Shown one piece after another: positions 10,893 to 21,574 of a stretch of 64,000 nucleotides of DNA. Numbering within the stretch: position 1 is the stretch's first letter; every line of letters begins with the position of its first letter. Both the position numbers and the translations under genes were made by a program. Origin of the DNA: Holothuria scabra (lineage: Eukaryota; Echinodermata; Holothuroidea; Aspidochirotida; Holothuriidae); assembly GCA_037179385.1 (NCBI GenBank), contig CM074193.1, forward strand, positions 40,518,846-40,582,845, read 5' to 3'. The notes below the pieces were generated by a model. The model had not been told where the DNA came from. It searched no databases and saw only the letters and a list, made by a program, of their open reading frames with translations.

Positions 10893-13119
10893 GCAGTGGC
10901 AGGTCCAGAATTTGCCAGAAGGGGGAAGGGGCAGGTCAGTTGTGGCGGAAAGGATAACTATGGGGGTGAACGCCAGAAGTACTATCTTGGCGGAAAAGCA
11001 CTATTGGTTGGCACGGAGCGTACAAGAAATTTTTTTACTTCACTCACCCACCAGATGGCCGGAAACGACACTTCCCGAATGAGAGTAATATGAAAAAAGG
11101 GTGCAAATATTTTTGTTTTTCACGTAGAATGACTACATAAAACTAAGTAGCAATGTCACATTTTGAGACTAGCACCTGCAATTGTCACTTAGTGTAAAAG
11201 TAAGAAAATACGTCACTGATGTTTAATATATAAATTTATACGTATCAGGTATTGAAAGTTACCTTCATAATCTCGCCAAAAGGGTAAACACAGATATAGG
11301 CGTAAGGACGGAAGGCATTTCAGTTGACCATGAAAAAGGGGACAGAAGATTCTCTGTCCGAAAAATGCAATATTGTTTAAAAAGACTATCTAAGTGGAGC
11401 GCCAACATCGAATGCCGCGGAGCGCTGACCCACAATTTTGAAAAACTCACGACCCCTCAGACAGCCGGAAACGCCATTCCTCGAGCTTGTAAGCAGAAGC
11501 TAAGCAGTCATTATTTCGTAATTCTGGAGGAAGGACCATCCAAGTGAAGCACCATCAGTTTGATGCACAGAAGACTTGAAAAACTGTCAACCCCTCCAAC
11601 AGTCAAACAGCCAGAAATGGCGTTGCCTGAAAGCAGAGGCGTACAAAAGCATTTCACTTTGTCGGCAGAAGATTTTTTGCCCGAAGAATGTAGTTCTGCC
11701 CGAAAAACTATCTAAGCGGAGCGCCATCATCAGTTGGCGCGGAGTGTAGAGAAAGTTTTGACAAACCATACCCCACAGCCAGTCGAAAATGGCATTCCCA
11801 AGGCTTACAAGGATGATCTAAGCAGTCGCTATTCTGAGTTTTGTTGCAGGAAAACATTCGTTTGAACTTAATTTCAGCTAGAAAGACTATCTAAGTGGAG
11901 ATCCACACTAGTTGGCGAGGATCGTACAGAACACTTTGAAAAATAGGAACCCTCAGACAGCCTGAGATGGCATTTTCCAGGCTGAGAAGGAAGATCAAAG
12001 CAGTTGCTATTTTGATTAGTAAATTACCAGATAAAATGTATCATTGGATAAAATTATCTTGTATCTTTTCGGGGAAAAATTTTCAAACCGAATTGAAAAC
12101 ATACTAATGTAATTGACTCCGTTGAGACTCTTGGCTGAATTCAATACATATTGAATTGATGATATTGTCTTTGTGACTACCTTGTAATTACCGGAAGTAA
12201 TTGTGAAAAGTTCGGGAATTACTGAAGAATTTGTAATTCGCATTGGCACGTCTGAGATTGGGCGACGGCCTAAGATCCTTGCTGCTACACAATGTTATCT
12301 AAGGCCTACAAATTGAGGCTCTCCGACGTCATTTTCAGAGTAAAGACCTTATATTTGAGAAAATTTGGAATTCACTGATAGAAAACTCATGGTAATAGCA
12401 CTGTTATGCCGATATCACTCGATTATCTGTTTACTTTGTCATTTCCAGAGTAAGGAAATTTATGAGGGAACACGTCTGCAGGAGTGACTCCAAATTAATG
12501 CGCGCAAAGCGCTCTGAAAATTTGCATTTTTGAAACAAATGATTACAAAAATGGAACTCACTCTTATTGAAGAGGATTTGGCTTTTTATGAGAGAAGAGT
12601 TGGCCTGAAAACCCACAGTGCAGTGAAATGATGTCACAAATGGCAAACTTCCGAATCTTTCACTTATCAAAGCCAGAGGGCAATCGCCCCTGCCCCTTGT
12701 AGCTACGGCCCTGCCGTAGCTACAAGGAGCAGGGGAGATTATGAAAAAATGTCACTTTACTAGATGGGTTGAAGTGAATCCTTCAAGAAAATTTGAAAAG
12801 TTGGAGGATTATTGACGAATCTGCATTCCAATTCAGTGGCAAATCTGAAATTGCACGATGGGCAACCCGCAGATATCTTTCAAAACTCGTTTTTTAGAAA
12901 ATTCCTACGTGTGCCCGAAATGTTAAAAAAATGCCTGAAAAAAAGGAAAGAACGTCATATCTGAGGTTAAATTTTCATGAAAAATCAACAAGATTCCAAA
13001 AAATCGCTGTACACATTCGGGCAGCGTAAAGAGCTATTATTCGTGAGTTTTAAATTTTTTCACTTTTCAGAGACGGGGGAGGGGGGGGGGGGCAGTCGCG
13101 TCCTGCAGCTACGCCACTG
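10893..13119. mobile_element. Candidate CAGTGGC-ended element with ~200-bp internal repeats
   Basis: A left terminus CAGTGGCAGGTCCAG at 10893 and a right terminus GCAGCTACGCCACTG ending 13119 are inverted matches of the kind that ends the complete element at 14112-14826. Inside are at least four units of ~180-200 bp (about 10925, 11320, 11650 and 11870) carrying CTATCTAAG(T/C)GGAG and CAGCC(G/A)GAAA(T/C)GGCATT. A fifth unit lies outside at 13490-13600. 12060-12740 matches the body of the 14112 element. No target duplication supports joining these two ends, so two or more adjacent insertions are equally possible. Confidence 0.45.
12687..12735. repeat. Strong hairpin, 22-bp arms
   Basis: Arms 12687-12708 and 12714-12735 are complementary at 21 of 22 positions around a 5-nt CCCTG loop. 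The core is TTGTAGCTACGG. It probably marks two abutting element termini in opposite orientation. Confidence 0.8.
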
Positions 13120-13124
13120 GATTA

Positions 13125-13250
13125 CACATTTACTAACCTTGGAGCAATAAACTGAGATTATGTCTGGTTGAAGACGAGTTTTGTGGGAGGGGCTTAAGTA
13201 AGTGGGTTAGCACAATTTGAACCGTCTGGGGTGAGAGGATTTAGCGTTAA
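13125..13250. repeat. Truncated copy of TTAA MITE family B
   Basis: GAGCAATAAACTGAGATTAT, TGTGGGAGGGGCTTAAGTAAG and GGGGTGAGAGGAT match the right half of the MITEs at 22859-23154 and 59882-60173. The left half is missing, and the end at TTAA (13247-13250) is degenerate. Confidence 0.6.
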
Positions 13251-13489
13251 AATACTTGGCCACGGAAATTTAAATTACAAAAAAAAAAAAAAAATGAGCG
13301 CTTTTCTTGCTTTCGTCTTCACGGAGTCAATTCCAGTCAGGAACTGATCTTCTCGGGGAAAACCATTTAAAGACTTGTTTCCCTCCCCCTCACTTCCCCA
13401 ACCCCCCCCCCTCCCCAAACTCCGACAGATGTTGTGACGCTACTGTCTTTCGCACGGGCTGCGATCCGTCTATGAAAGTGGGTGATATA

Positions 13490-13600
13490 GTAAGTGTCAC
13501 TATCTTAAGTGGAGCGCCACCATCAGTTGGCGCGGAGCGTACAAAGAAAATTTCGGCAAAAATACGCCCGAGATGACCGAAAATGGCCCATTCCTGGTTA
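13490..13600. repeat. Isolated unit of the GGAGCGCCA repeat
   Basis: The unit has an internal dyad (GCGCCACCATCAGTTGGCGC) and matches the units at 11.3-12.0 kb. It is also found inverted at 7005-7040. Confidence 0.6.
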
Positions 13601-14111
13601 CCTAACGTTATCTACCAAACAACTATCAGACGCGTCTCTCATAACAAGGTAGAAAGACCTATGGCAAAAAGTATGGGAAAGTAAAAGTTGTCTGATTTCT
13701 TTAAAGCGGCTTATTGAGTTGGTACATTGACTTCAACAAATTTCCCAAACCTATTAAGTTTTCTTCACAAACCAATGACAAATGATCAAGCTTAGACAAT
13801 CCCCATATTCTACATACGAATAACTGTTTTATGAGTGAGTAATTAACGGTTCAAGTCCGTTTTCAAAAATTCGTGACCAGACACTTTTTCAAATTAAGTA
13901 CAAAACCGTTACAAGTCAGGACACTAGAAAATTCAAAATTTAACGTTTTCTGTGACTTTTGCACTTAAAACTTGACTTGTTGTGCTAACTTTAGGCATTG
14001 TAATCTGATAGTGACCCTTTGAGACTCTCATTTAGTTATCGATATCAACTCAATGAGCCTCTTTAAAAAGGGAACTCAACTTCTGAATCGAGTGAAAAGA
14101 AAGCCATTGAG

Positions 14112-14826
14112 CAGTGGCGTAGACAGACTTTTTCCGGGAGGGGGCAGCACCCAAATTTTCCGAATTTTTATCTAAGTGTAAACGCCATTTCTATGTGGAC
14201 CTGATTTATGGCGCGCATAGAGCGCCGAAATTTCTGCCCTTGCTCAACAAAGTTTTGAAAATGTGCAGCTTGTAAATTTTGGGTTATGGGTTCCCTAGAT
14301 AAGGAAATGTGAAAAGTTCGAGATCAGAAGCTCTATTTATTTTTCGCAAGTCCGGGATTGCACAGCTACCAAAGATCGTTGTTGCTATACTGTGTTATCT
14401 AAGACCTGCACATTGATGCCTTTAGGCGACATTTTTATAGTTAAGTGCTTATACAAGGGGAAATTAAGAATTTTTTTATGATAGAAAATTCATGACAATA
14501 GCACTGTAGTTGCCGATATTATTTAATGATCTGGTGATTTTTACATTTCCAGAGTTCGGAAAAGTTTACCAAACTGATTTATGGGGGAAAACGACTGCAG
14601 GAAGTAACTGAAAATTTCTGCGCGCGACGTTCGGAAAATTTTGCATATTTGAACGAAATAATTACAGAAATGGAGCTGTTATTGAAGAGAATTCGGAATT
14701 TCATTAAAGAAGAGTTGGGAAAGCCACACTTTAGTTAACTGATGTCGCAAGTGGCAAATTTACGAATGTTTCCCTTTTTAGAGCCAGGGGGTAATCACCC
14801 CTGCACCTCTCTTAAGTAGGCCACTG
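14112..14826. mobile_element. hAT-like non-autonomous element, 715 bp
   Basis: The ends are inverted: CAGTGGCGTAGACAG at the left and TAAGTAGGCCACTG at the right. They are flanked by 8-bp duplications CCATTGAG (14104-14111) and TCATTGAG (14827-14834), which differ at one base. An 8-bp duplication is typical of hAT transposition. The body is homologous to 12060-12740 (for example TGATAGAAAA(C/T)TCATG, CGATAT, TTTCCAGAGT, GAAGAGTTGG). No ORF. Confidence 0.75.
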
Positions 14827-15139
14827 TCATTGAGTATCGATCATTGATTTCTTTATTTTGTCTATCTTCCATTTCCATAGTACTTGTTAGTCACAGCCGT
14901 GTTAGTCAATATCAGAGAATTTCAAGTTTCTTTTCGACACTCCTCGGGCCATTTATAATTGAATAAGGAATTAATTTATACTTTGGAGTACACTGTTCAT
15001 AATCACATCTCTTTTAGCAGTTTAGTAGCCTTAAAAAAGGCCTAAATATTAAGTAATTGTTTATAATTATCAGTCATTTTCTGGATTAAAGTGGTGGCCG
15101 ACTGCACGGTCAAGTGTTTAAAGCATCCTACTTACAACT

Positions 15140-15257
15140 AACTGACCTACCGACCGACCGACTAACTGAATTACTGACTAACTGACTAATTGACTAACTG
15201 ACTAATTGACTTACTGACTTACTAACCGACTAACTGACTAATTGACTTACTGACTAA
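15140..15257. repeat. GACT/GACTAACT microsatellite (left part)
   Basis: A degenerate tetranucleotide-octanucleotide array of ACTGACTA-type units. It continues at 15538-15560 after an inserted MITE. Confidence 0.85.
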
Positions 15258-15537
15258 CATGGGCGTCCGCAGAAAAAAGTCAGGGGGGCAAAATTTCTAG
15301 GTGGGGGCAAAACCTCCAAGTCACCATGAATTGACACAAAGCATGCGAAAATTTCAGCCCAAAATGCCTCCCAGATCGTCGGAAATGGCATTTCTAAAGC
15401 CTATTTTACACATTGAAACTTGGAAAACACGTTTTGTTCGGGTTTTTGCTTTGATTTTTATACGTTTTCTCAAATTTTTGATTTTCAGGGGGGATCGAAT
15501 GCCCCCTCCCCCTTTCCCATACCTGCGGACGCCCATG
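15258..15537. mobile_element. MITE inserted in the GACT microsatellite
   Basis: 280 bp bounded by perfect 15-bp inverted repeats, CATGGGCGTCCGCAG and CTGCGGACGCCCATG. The same tetranucleotide array flanks both sides, so the target duplication cannot be measured. The interior (GGGGGCAAAAC, CGTCGGAAATGGCATT) is related to the subterminal repeats at 11-12 kb. Confidence 0.82.
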
Positions 15538-15719
15538 CTGACTAACTGACTAACTTACTAACTAATAATTTTCAAAGTAAAAATCACTGTAGGAACCGTG
15601 TGGAGCTTAAACTGCGGTATAATAAAACTCATCTGGAGAAGCAGAAACCAAAGTTGTCACAGAATTAGTTTAAATCTTTCCTGAAGAAAAACGCTCCGGC
15701 GCGTCTGGCAATTATTGTA

Positions 15720-15931
15720 AAAAGTCTTTTGCAATTTTGATGGCATTTAAATATTCCATATTCTTTCACTGCATGTAAAAGTCACCATATCAGACCATGT
15801 ATGTTAGAAAGGGATACCGTATTACCTTCTGTATAAAGCAGAGAAATATAAACTTATGGATGATCACTTTCGAAGGTGAAAAGCAATTGAGGATACTGGT
15901 GCACGTATGTGTAATATGTTCATGTTTTAGT
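15720..15931. repeat. Repeat family D, left half, interrupted by the LTR element
   Basis: Homologous to 9360-9556. The matching right half resumes at 21958 on the other side of the Ty3/gypsy insertion. The last four bases, TAGT (15928-15931), are the target duplication. Confidence 0.75.
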
Positions 15932-16175
15932 TGTAGGGAAACCTACATAGAGACTAACACAGAGAAACAAAACGAACTGAACACATCAACGTCTGGAGTC
16001 ACACTGACTTCTCTTTATTCCGTACATAACATATAGCTAGTCGCATGCTACTTGCCTCGCCCTACTAATACAATACTTCATTAACATAAGTAACTAAAAA
16101 TACAATTAACATAACAACAGAGGCAGTGCGACATTAACATAACAAGACAGAAAAAATTCCTAGTATGACTCTACA
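15932..16175 (-). repeat. 3' LTR of the Ty3/gypsy element
   Basis: 244 bp. On the element strand it starts TGTAGAGTCATACTAGG and ends TTTCCCTACA, so TG...CA ends are kept. The internal block CATCAACGTCTGGAGTCACA matches the 5' LTR. Small indels separate the two LTRs. Confidence 0.92.
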
Positions 16176-16188
16176 TCTCCCTCTCCTT
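16176..16188 (-). other. Polypurine tract
   Basis: On the element strand AAGGAGAGGGAGA abuts the 3' LTR directly. This is the expected primer for plus-strand DNA synthesis. Confidence 0.85.
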
Positions 16189-16397
16189 ATAAAAAGCTAC
16201 GATACTAGCTTTAATTGCTCTACGTGGGCAACTCGTTTGTCAGAACCTTCTTCTGATTCTATAACAAAATTAACAGGTGACTACTGAGCTTTTACAATAA
16301 ATGGTCCTCTCCACTTTGGAGCTAATTTTGCTGAAAAGTGTCTTTTAAGATCAGATAAAGGATGGGACTTGAGCAGCACCTTATCATTTACTGCCAC

Positions 16398-17400
16398 TTA
16401 TATTTTAGATCTTCTCTGATCATAAGGAACTTTATTTTGTCTTGTTTGCTTTTCCATATTTTGTTTTGCTGCAGCAAGCATTACTTCATGCGCTACAGCC
16501 CCCTGGTCCTGCAACACTTCCATCCATTCCCCCGGACCTTTAATGTCCCGCCCCAAAAACAACTGAGAAGGTGAAAACTTAGTGGCATCATGCTTAAAGG
16601 AATTGAGGGCAAACATAAATTCAAAAAGATGTTGGTCCCAGTCAGCATGATCCGGAGCGACGAAACAGCAGAGCATTGAGACAAGATTTCTATTCACTCT
16701 TTCTACCCAATTTGATTGGGGATGGTACGGTGTTGTAAAAGCCCTTTTTACTCCCCACAGAATGCACATGTTTGCAACAGCTTTAGACACCATCTGAGGA
16801 CCATCATCAGAAACTATGGTCTTACATGCCCCCCCCCCCCCAACAAACAAAATAGCTGTCTTAGAATCGAAGCAAGCACTTTACCCGATGCTCTTTTCAA
16901 TGGATATAACAAGCAAAATTTTGAAAAGTGATCTGTTACTACAAGAATGTTTTTTTTTAATTACCATCACGACTTTGTGGAAATGGTCCCACTTAGTCCA
17001 TCGCAAGGACCTCCCAGGGGGCTGTTGTTACAGTAGACTGCATAAAGCCTGGGGGCTTCTGGTAGACTGGTTTGCAGAATTGACATACTCTACACTTCTC
17101 AATAAAAGATTCTTCGTCATTCTTCATGTTCTTCCACCAAAATCTCTCAAAAATCTTAGTTACAGTTTTCCTAATTCCCATATGGGGATAGATGGGTGAA
17201 CAATGATAATGAGTAACAACATCCTGGACTAGACTTGTAGGTACCACCACCTTAGAGGAGCCATTCGCAGAGGGCCCAACATACTTTAAAATACCATCCT
17301 CAGAACGGAATCGTTTAGACACTGCTCCTACGTCAGAGCTAGAACGTAGTTTATTAACAACATCAGCTATGAATGAGTCATTCCTTTGTTCTGAAATAAA
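16398..17400 (-). pseudogene. Integrase of the Ty3/gypsy element, broken
   Basis: The N-terminal HHCC zinc module is visible (H-x3-H-type histidines in HYHCSPIYPHMG, cysteines in CRVCQFC). The catalytic core follows: the first Asp in LAMD (~16993), the second in VSDDGPQ, and the Glu in WVERVNR within the frame 16850-16398. Between 16993 and 16850 the frame has a stop straight after LAMD and at least two frameshifts, one at a G/C run near 16830. Integrase would insert the cDNA; this copy cannot. The C-terminal region (YDQRRSKI) ends near 16398, leaving ~200 bp to the polypurine tract. Confidence 0.85.
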
Positions 17401-17469
17401 CTTGTTCATGTCTGGGAAAACACTTTCTACCTTGTTCACTGTCTGTTTACTTGATGTCATAGCAGGAGA

Positions 17470-17616
17470 ACATTTATCACAAAAATATTCATCTAAGTTA
17501 TCAACTTCCTTTAAATTAAGGCCCAGACAAAATAAGTGGAACCACTTATCGCACCCATCACACTTAATCCAGTTTACTGTCTTAGAGGGGTCTCCTTTGC
17601 AGTCTGGATAAAAACA
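17470..17616 (-). pseudogene. PHD-type zinc finger between RNase H and integrase
   Basis: Within the frame 17784-16993, residues 57-105 carry a C4HC3 arrangement: C57 and C62 (x4), C75 and C78 (x2), H83, C86, then C102 and C105. The hydrophobic WFH-x2-C core (KWFHLFC) and an acidic stretch before FCDKC are typical of PHD fingers, which read histone H3 tails in chromatin proteins. The first spacing (x4 rather than x1-2) is slightly unusual. All eight ligands are intact though the polyprotein is dead. In a retrotransposon the module could steer integration to chromatin marks; that role is inference. Confidence 0.75.
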
Positions 17617-17639
17617 CACATTTTTGTCATAATCCACAG

Positions 17640-18303
17640 ACCCTACTACTGCTCTAGACAAGGCGCCAGGGACGACATTTTGAGCCCCAGGTCTGTTGTG
17701 TACTGAGTAATCGTATTCTTGGAGCTTTGAAGCCCATCTCACTAATTTGCCTTTGAGATCTTTACTACGCAACATCCATACCAACGCCTGATGCTCAGTG
17801 TTAACTGTTGTATGATTACACTCTATATATGGACGCCATTTTTCAAATGCCCAAACGACCGCAAGACATTCGAATTCAGTGGCAGAGTAATTTTTTCTGC
17901 TGGTTTGAGACTTCTAGATGCAAAGGCAATACCTTTTAATTTCACCATTGACATTTCTTTGGGCTAACACTCCACCAAGACCTGTAGAACTAGCATCTGT
18001 ATGAATTTCAAAATCACTTTTGAAGTCCGGAATTGTAAGAGAAACTTCCCTTGATACCTCTGCCTTTAACCTACGAAATGCTTCCTCACAATCTGGTGTC
18101 CAGTCCCACACAATATCTTTCTTCCTTAATCTGTTCAACGGTGCAACAATATCAGCATAATTTTTAACAAATTCAGAGCACCAACCGGACAACCCTAAAA
18201 ATCTTTCCAGCGCCTTCTTACTGGTTGGAGCAGGAAATCTTTGTACAGCCTCGCATTTTGCAGGATTCAAGTGTATACCCTCACTATCTACAATATAGCC
18301 CAA
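17640..18303 (-). pseudogene. RNase H of the Ty3/gypsy element, broken
   Basis: The frame opens with the RT thumb/connection (FLGLSGWCSEFVKNYA...), then the RNase H start FEIHTDASSTGLGGVLAQ with the first catalytic Asp. A frame break near 17914 separates NYSATEFECLAVVWAFEKW, containing the catalytic Glu. The TDH motif reads TEHQAL, and the usual ...DALSR end reads PGALSRA, so two conserved acidic positions differ. The domain degrades the RNA strand during reverse transcription. Confidence 0.82.
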
Positions 18304-18306
18304 CTA

Positions 18307-19052
18307 CTTGACTTGTTTACAAAGAAGATTACACTTAGTAGGGTTTGCAGTCAGACCTGCATGTCTGAGACGTTCCAAAACCTCTCTCAAGTCTTGGATG
18401 TGGGTCTCAATATTTGGGGAATGTATTACAATGTAATCAATGTAAGGATAACAAAATTGTCTCTCATTACTAATTGGTCAACGATATCAACAAGATTTTG
18501 AAAATATTGACTAGCATTTTTAAGCCCAAAGGGTAGTCTTTTGAAGAAAAATACCCCCTCCTCACAGACAAATGTAGTTTTGTATTGGTCATCCGGGTGT
18601 ACAAGGGTTTGCCAAAATCCTGCTTTCAAGTCTAAAGTGGAAAATACTTTTGAATCACACATTGAGTATAAAATTGACTCAATAGTGGGAATAGGATAGT
18701 TTGAAGGTTTCGTGACCGAGTTCAGAGCACGATAGTCTACAGCTAATCTGTAGGTTCCATCTGGTTTATCAACCATAACTACTGGGCTAGACCACTCAGA
18801 CTGAGAAGGACTAATAACATCTAGGTCTAACATTTCATTAATTTGCTGTCTTAAACTTTCCCGCTTCTTTTTCGGTAACTTGTATCGGCGTTTTTCAACT
18901 GGTTTAGCATCTCCTGTATCAATACGATGCTGAAATAGAGTACAACAACCTGGCTTATCGAGGAAAACATCACTATTATCACTCATTATTTCACTCACAA
19001 CATGTTCATACCCTTCAATCTTTTTGTTTACTGTGGGACAACTCTTCCTCAA
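18307..19052 (-). pseudogene. Reverse transcriptase of the Ty3/gypsy element, catalytic site mutated
   Basis: The core includes SEWSSPVVMVDKPDG, FSTLDLKAGFWQ with the first catalytic Asp, and FKRLPFGLKNA. A frameshift lies near 18470. The catalytic Y-x-D-D box at 18433-18444 reads YIDY, so the second Asp is Tyr. A TAG at 18304-18306 ends the frame before LGYIVDSEGIHLNP. These changes make the enzyme non-functional. Confidence 0.9.
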
Positions 19053-19145
19053 TATCTTCAGCTTTAGAGATACCGTGTTTTACTTGATAACACTGCTGAC
19101 CCACCAGACTATCTTTAACAACATTAGTATAATTCCCAATCCACA

Positions 19146-19640
19146 CTAAGGAAATTTAATTTGTGGAATGTCATTTGTCCAGTAAACATTATTACACATA
19201 TCAAATGTCACAGAGAATTTCAGTAACAAGTCTCTGCCAATTAAGACTGGACATGGGATATCAGCCATGAAAAGTTCAACATCATGTTCTTCCCTGCCAG
19301 CAATAGAAATAGACGAAATCATCTTACCAGCGACTGTCACCGGTGTTCCATCCAACAGCGATAGTCTAAGGGGCTCTTCCAGAGGTTTGAAACAATCCTT
19401 TGGCACAACAGACGGATGTACAAGGGATTTTGCTGCACCCGTATCCGCATACGCCAACAAATTCATGCCATTCAAATTCAACTCAAAGTAGGCACCATCC
19501 AACTGAGGTTTACATGTATTATCCAAATATTTCCGATCCGGGAGATGCATCATGTCTTCATGACGATCCTCATTAGAAAGCCTCACGAGATTAATAGTAG
19601 AATTTTGTGAATTCGGACAGTTATAACTTAAATGACCCAC
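19146..19640 (-). pseudogene. Zinc knuckle and aspartic protease
   Basis: The frame begins inside a CCHC zinc knuckle (C-N-E-V-G-H-x4-C). The first knuckle Cys lies across a frameshift and reads as Ile. The protease follows with the catalytic AYADTGAAKSLVHPS and the flap/ILG-equivalent region CPVLIGRDLL. The enzyme would act as a homodimer and cut the polyprotein. A TAG at 19146-19148 interrupts pol; readable sequence continues beyond it and shifts frame before RT. Confidence 0.85.
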
Positions 19641-20609
19641 CTCATTACAAGAATAAATCGGGGTTGCCTCGTAGGTGATCTTGATTTTCCAGAGGCAGGT
19701 CCTTGCTGTAGACTACCAGCGTCATTTGCTGAATTTGGGTTGTCAATGTCTTGGGTTCTCTTCCTACACGAGGTACGAGCGACAGTTATATTATCAGCAA
19801 ACTGGGTTAGATCCTCCAGATTTGACCATTTGTGTTCTAACAACTTCATCCTCAATGTAGCATCACCCAAGGAATGAATCATTTGGCTCGCTATTACTTT
19901 TTCCATCACAGAAACAAACTCAGCATTTGACAACAAGTTGTCGGAAGGTTTTGTCGACCTCCTAAAAACAGGCTCAGACGACTTCCATATTGACCGAAAG
20001 TTTCTGTCGAAGATTTAGTCACTAATCTGAATTTTTCTCTATAGGAATCCGGAGTCAACTTGTAAGCGGTAAGTATAGCCTCCTTGACAATCAAATAGTC
20101 TTCCTTCTGATGTTCTGTCAGTACATGGAAAGCTTTCTGGGCTTTCCCAGTAAGATATTCTAGAAGTAGTGTCCACCTTGAGCTAGGAATATTTCGACTT
20201 TTCACTCGCCTCTCAAAACTAGTGAGATAACACTCTAAATCGTTTTCTGCACCCAAGGGATGAAACCCACGCAACTTATATTCAACGTTAGAAGAATTCG
20301 TTTGTGCAGGAACATCTCTTAACTTTGGAACAGTTTGCAATGCATTAATTCGTTCTTCCTTTGTTTTTAACCCCTTTATGTCTATGTGGTCTGCAATGCA
20401 CACGTCCTTAAAATAAGCCTGTGGAGTGTGTTCACTGCAAAGCTGATGCCACTGTCTCTGCGTGTGTGCACGTAACCCTTTAGCCGAGTGGTGCAGATAT
20501 TTTAGCTTAAAATAAGCCTGTGGGGTGTGTTCACTGCAAAGCTGATGCCACTGTCTCTGCATGTGTGCACGTAACCCTTTAGCCGAGTGGTGCAGATATT
20601 TTAGCTTAG

Positions 20610-20863
20610 CCCTTTACCGTTGTGCTCCGATCGGGGCATATTTAAGCGCCTCGGCAATGGTCGGAAAAGCGGACGTAGCCCGCCCCGCATCGGCTTCCGT
20701 AGGCCATTGACCCCGTGACCTCAAACTACTGTCCTTCTCGTTGGTGTGTGGCCGAATTTCCGGGTAAGCTCCTCGCAGTTTCGAGCTCCGCGTGAAACAG
20801 TAAAGATGGATAACAGCCGAGCTCTCCGCATGGGTCCGAAAGAACCCAAACAACGGTAAAGGG
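20610..20863. mobile_element. TTAA (piggyBac-like) MITE in gag, copy 1
   Basis: 254 bp with inverted ends CCCTTTACCGTTGT... / ...CAACGGTAAAGGG. The right flank is TTAA (20864-20867); the left is TTAG (20606-20609), one base off. CCCTTT-type ends at TTAA match the piggyBac superfamily. No transposase. Confidence 0.85.
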
Positions 20864-20966
20864 TTAAAATATGCCTGTGGAGTGTGTTCACTGCAAAGCT
20901 GATGCCACTGTCTCTGCATGTGTGCACGTAACCCTTTAGCCGAGTGGTGCAGATATTTTAGCTTAG

Positions 20967-21220
20967 CCCTTTACCGTTGTGCTCCGATCGGGGCATATTT
21001 AAGCGCCTCGGCAATGGTCGGAAAAGCGGACGTAGCCCGCCCCGCATCGGCTTCCGTAGGCCATTGACCCCGTGACCTCAAACTACTGTCCTTCTCGTTG
21101 GTGTGTGGCCGAATTTCCGGGTAAGCTCCTCGCAGTTTCGAGCTCCGCGTGAAACAGTAAAGATGGATAACAGCCGAGCTCTCCGCATGGGTCCGAAAGA
21201 ACCCAAACAACGGTAAAGGG
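20967..21220. mobile_element. TTAA MITE in gag, copy 2
   Basis: Exactly 357 bp from copy 1 and, by eye, identical to it, including the TTAG left flank mutation. It therefore arose by tandem duplication of the composite unit, not by an independent insertion. Confidence 0.85.
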
Positions 21221-21323
21221 TTAAAATATGCCTGTGGAGTGTGTTCACTGCAAAGCTGATGCCACTGTCTCTGCATGTGTGCACGTAACCCTTTAGCCGA
21301 GTGGTGCAGATATTTTAGCTTAA

Positions 21324-21574
21324 CCCTTTACCGTTGTGCTCCGATCGGGGCATATTTAAGCGCCTCGGCAATGGGCGGAAAAGCGGACGTAGCCCGCCCC
21401 GCATCGGCTTCCGTAGGCCATTGACCCCGTGACCTCAAACTACTGTCTCCCTCGTTGTTGTGGCCGAATTTCCGGGTAGCTGCTCGCAGTTTCGAGCTCC
21501 GCGTGAAACAGTAAAGATGGATAACAGCCGAGCTCTCCGCATGGGTCCGAAAGGACCCAAACAACGGTAAAGGG
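21324..21574. mobile_element. TTAA MITE in gag, copy 3 (best preserved flanks)
   Basis: 251 bp, CCCTTTACCGTTG... / ...CAACGGTAAAGGG, flanked by perfect TTAA at 21320-21323 and 21575-21578. It differs from copies 1 and 2 at several positions, including short deletions. The sequence to its right returns to the start of gag, so this copy joins the N-terminal coding segment to the repeat array. Confidence 0.88.

Larger units (their letters stand above)
20407..21319 (-). repeat. 99-bp gag repeat, four units, two in 357-bp composite periods
   Basis: Unit starts are marked by CCTGTGG(A/G)GTGTGTTCACTG at 20418, 20517, about 20873 and 21230. The first two units abut with a 99-bp period. The next steps are 357 bp because each later unit carries a MITE. 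The junction AGCTTAAAATAAGCCTG between the first two units is the uninvaded TTAA site. Confidence 0.88.

Noticed and set aside
10893..13119. One single 2.2-kb hAT element
   Set aside because: Flanking octamers do not match, and a hairpin of abutting ends at 12687-12735 suggests more than one insertion; kept only as a low-confidence candidate.
20580..20592. Polymerase III A box (TAGCCGAGTGG) in the 99-bp gag unit
   Set aside because: It fits the A-box consensus but has no B box at proper distance, and it is coding sequence for Gag in the other strand.
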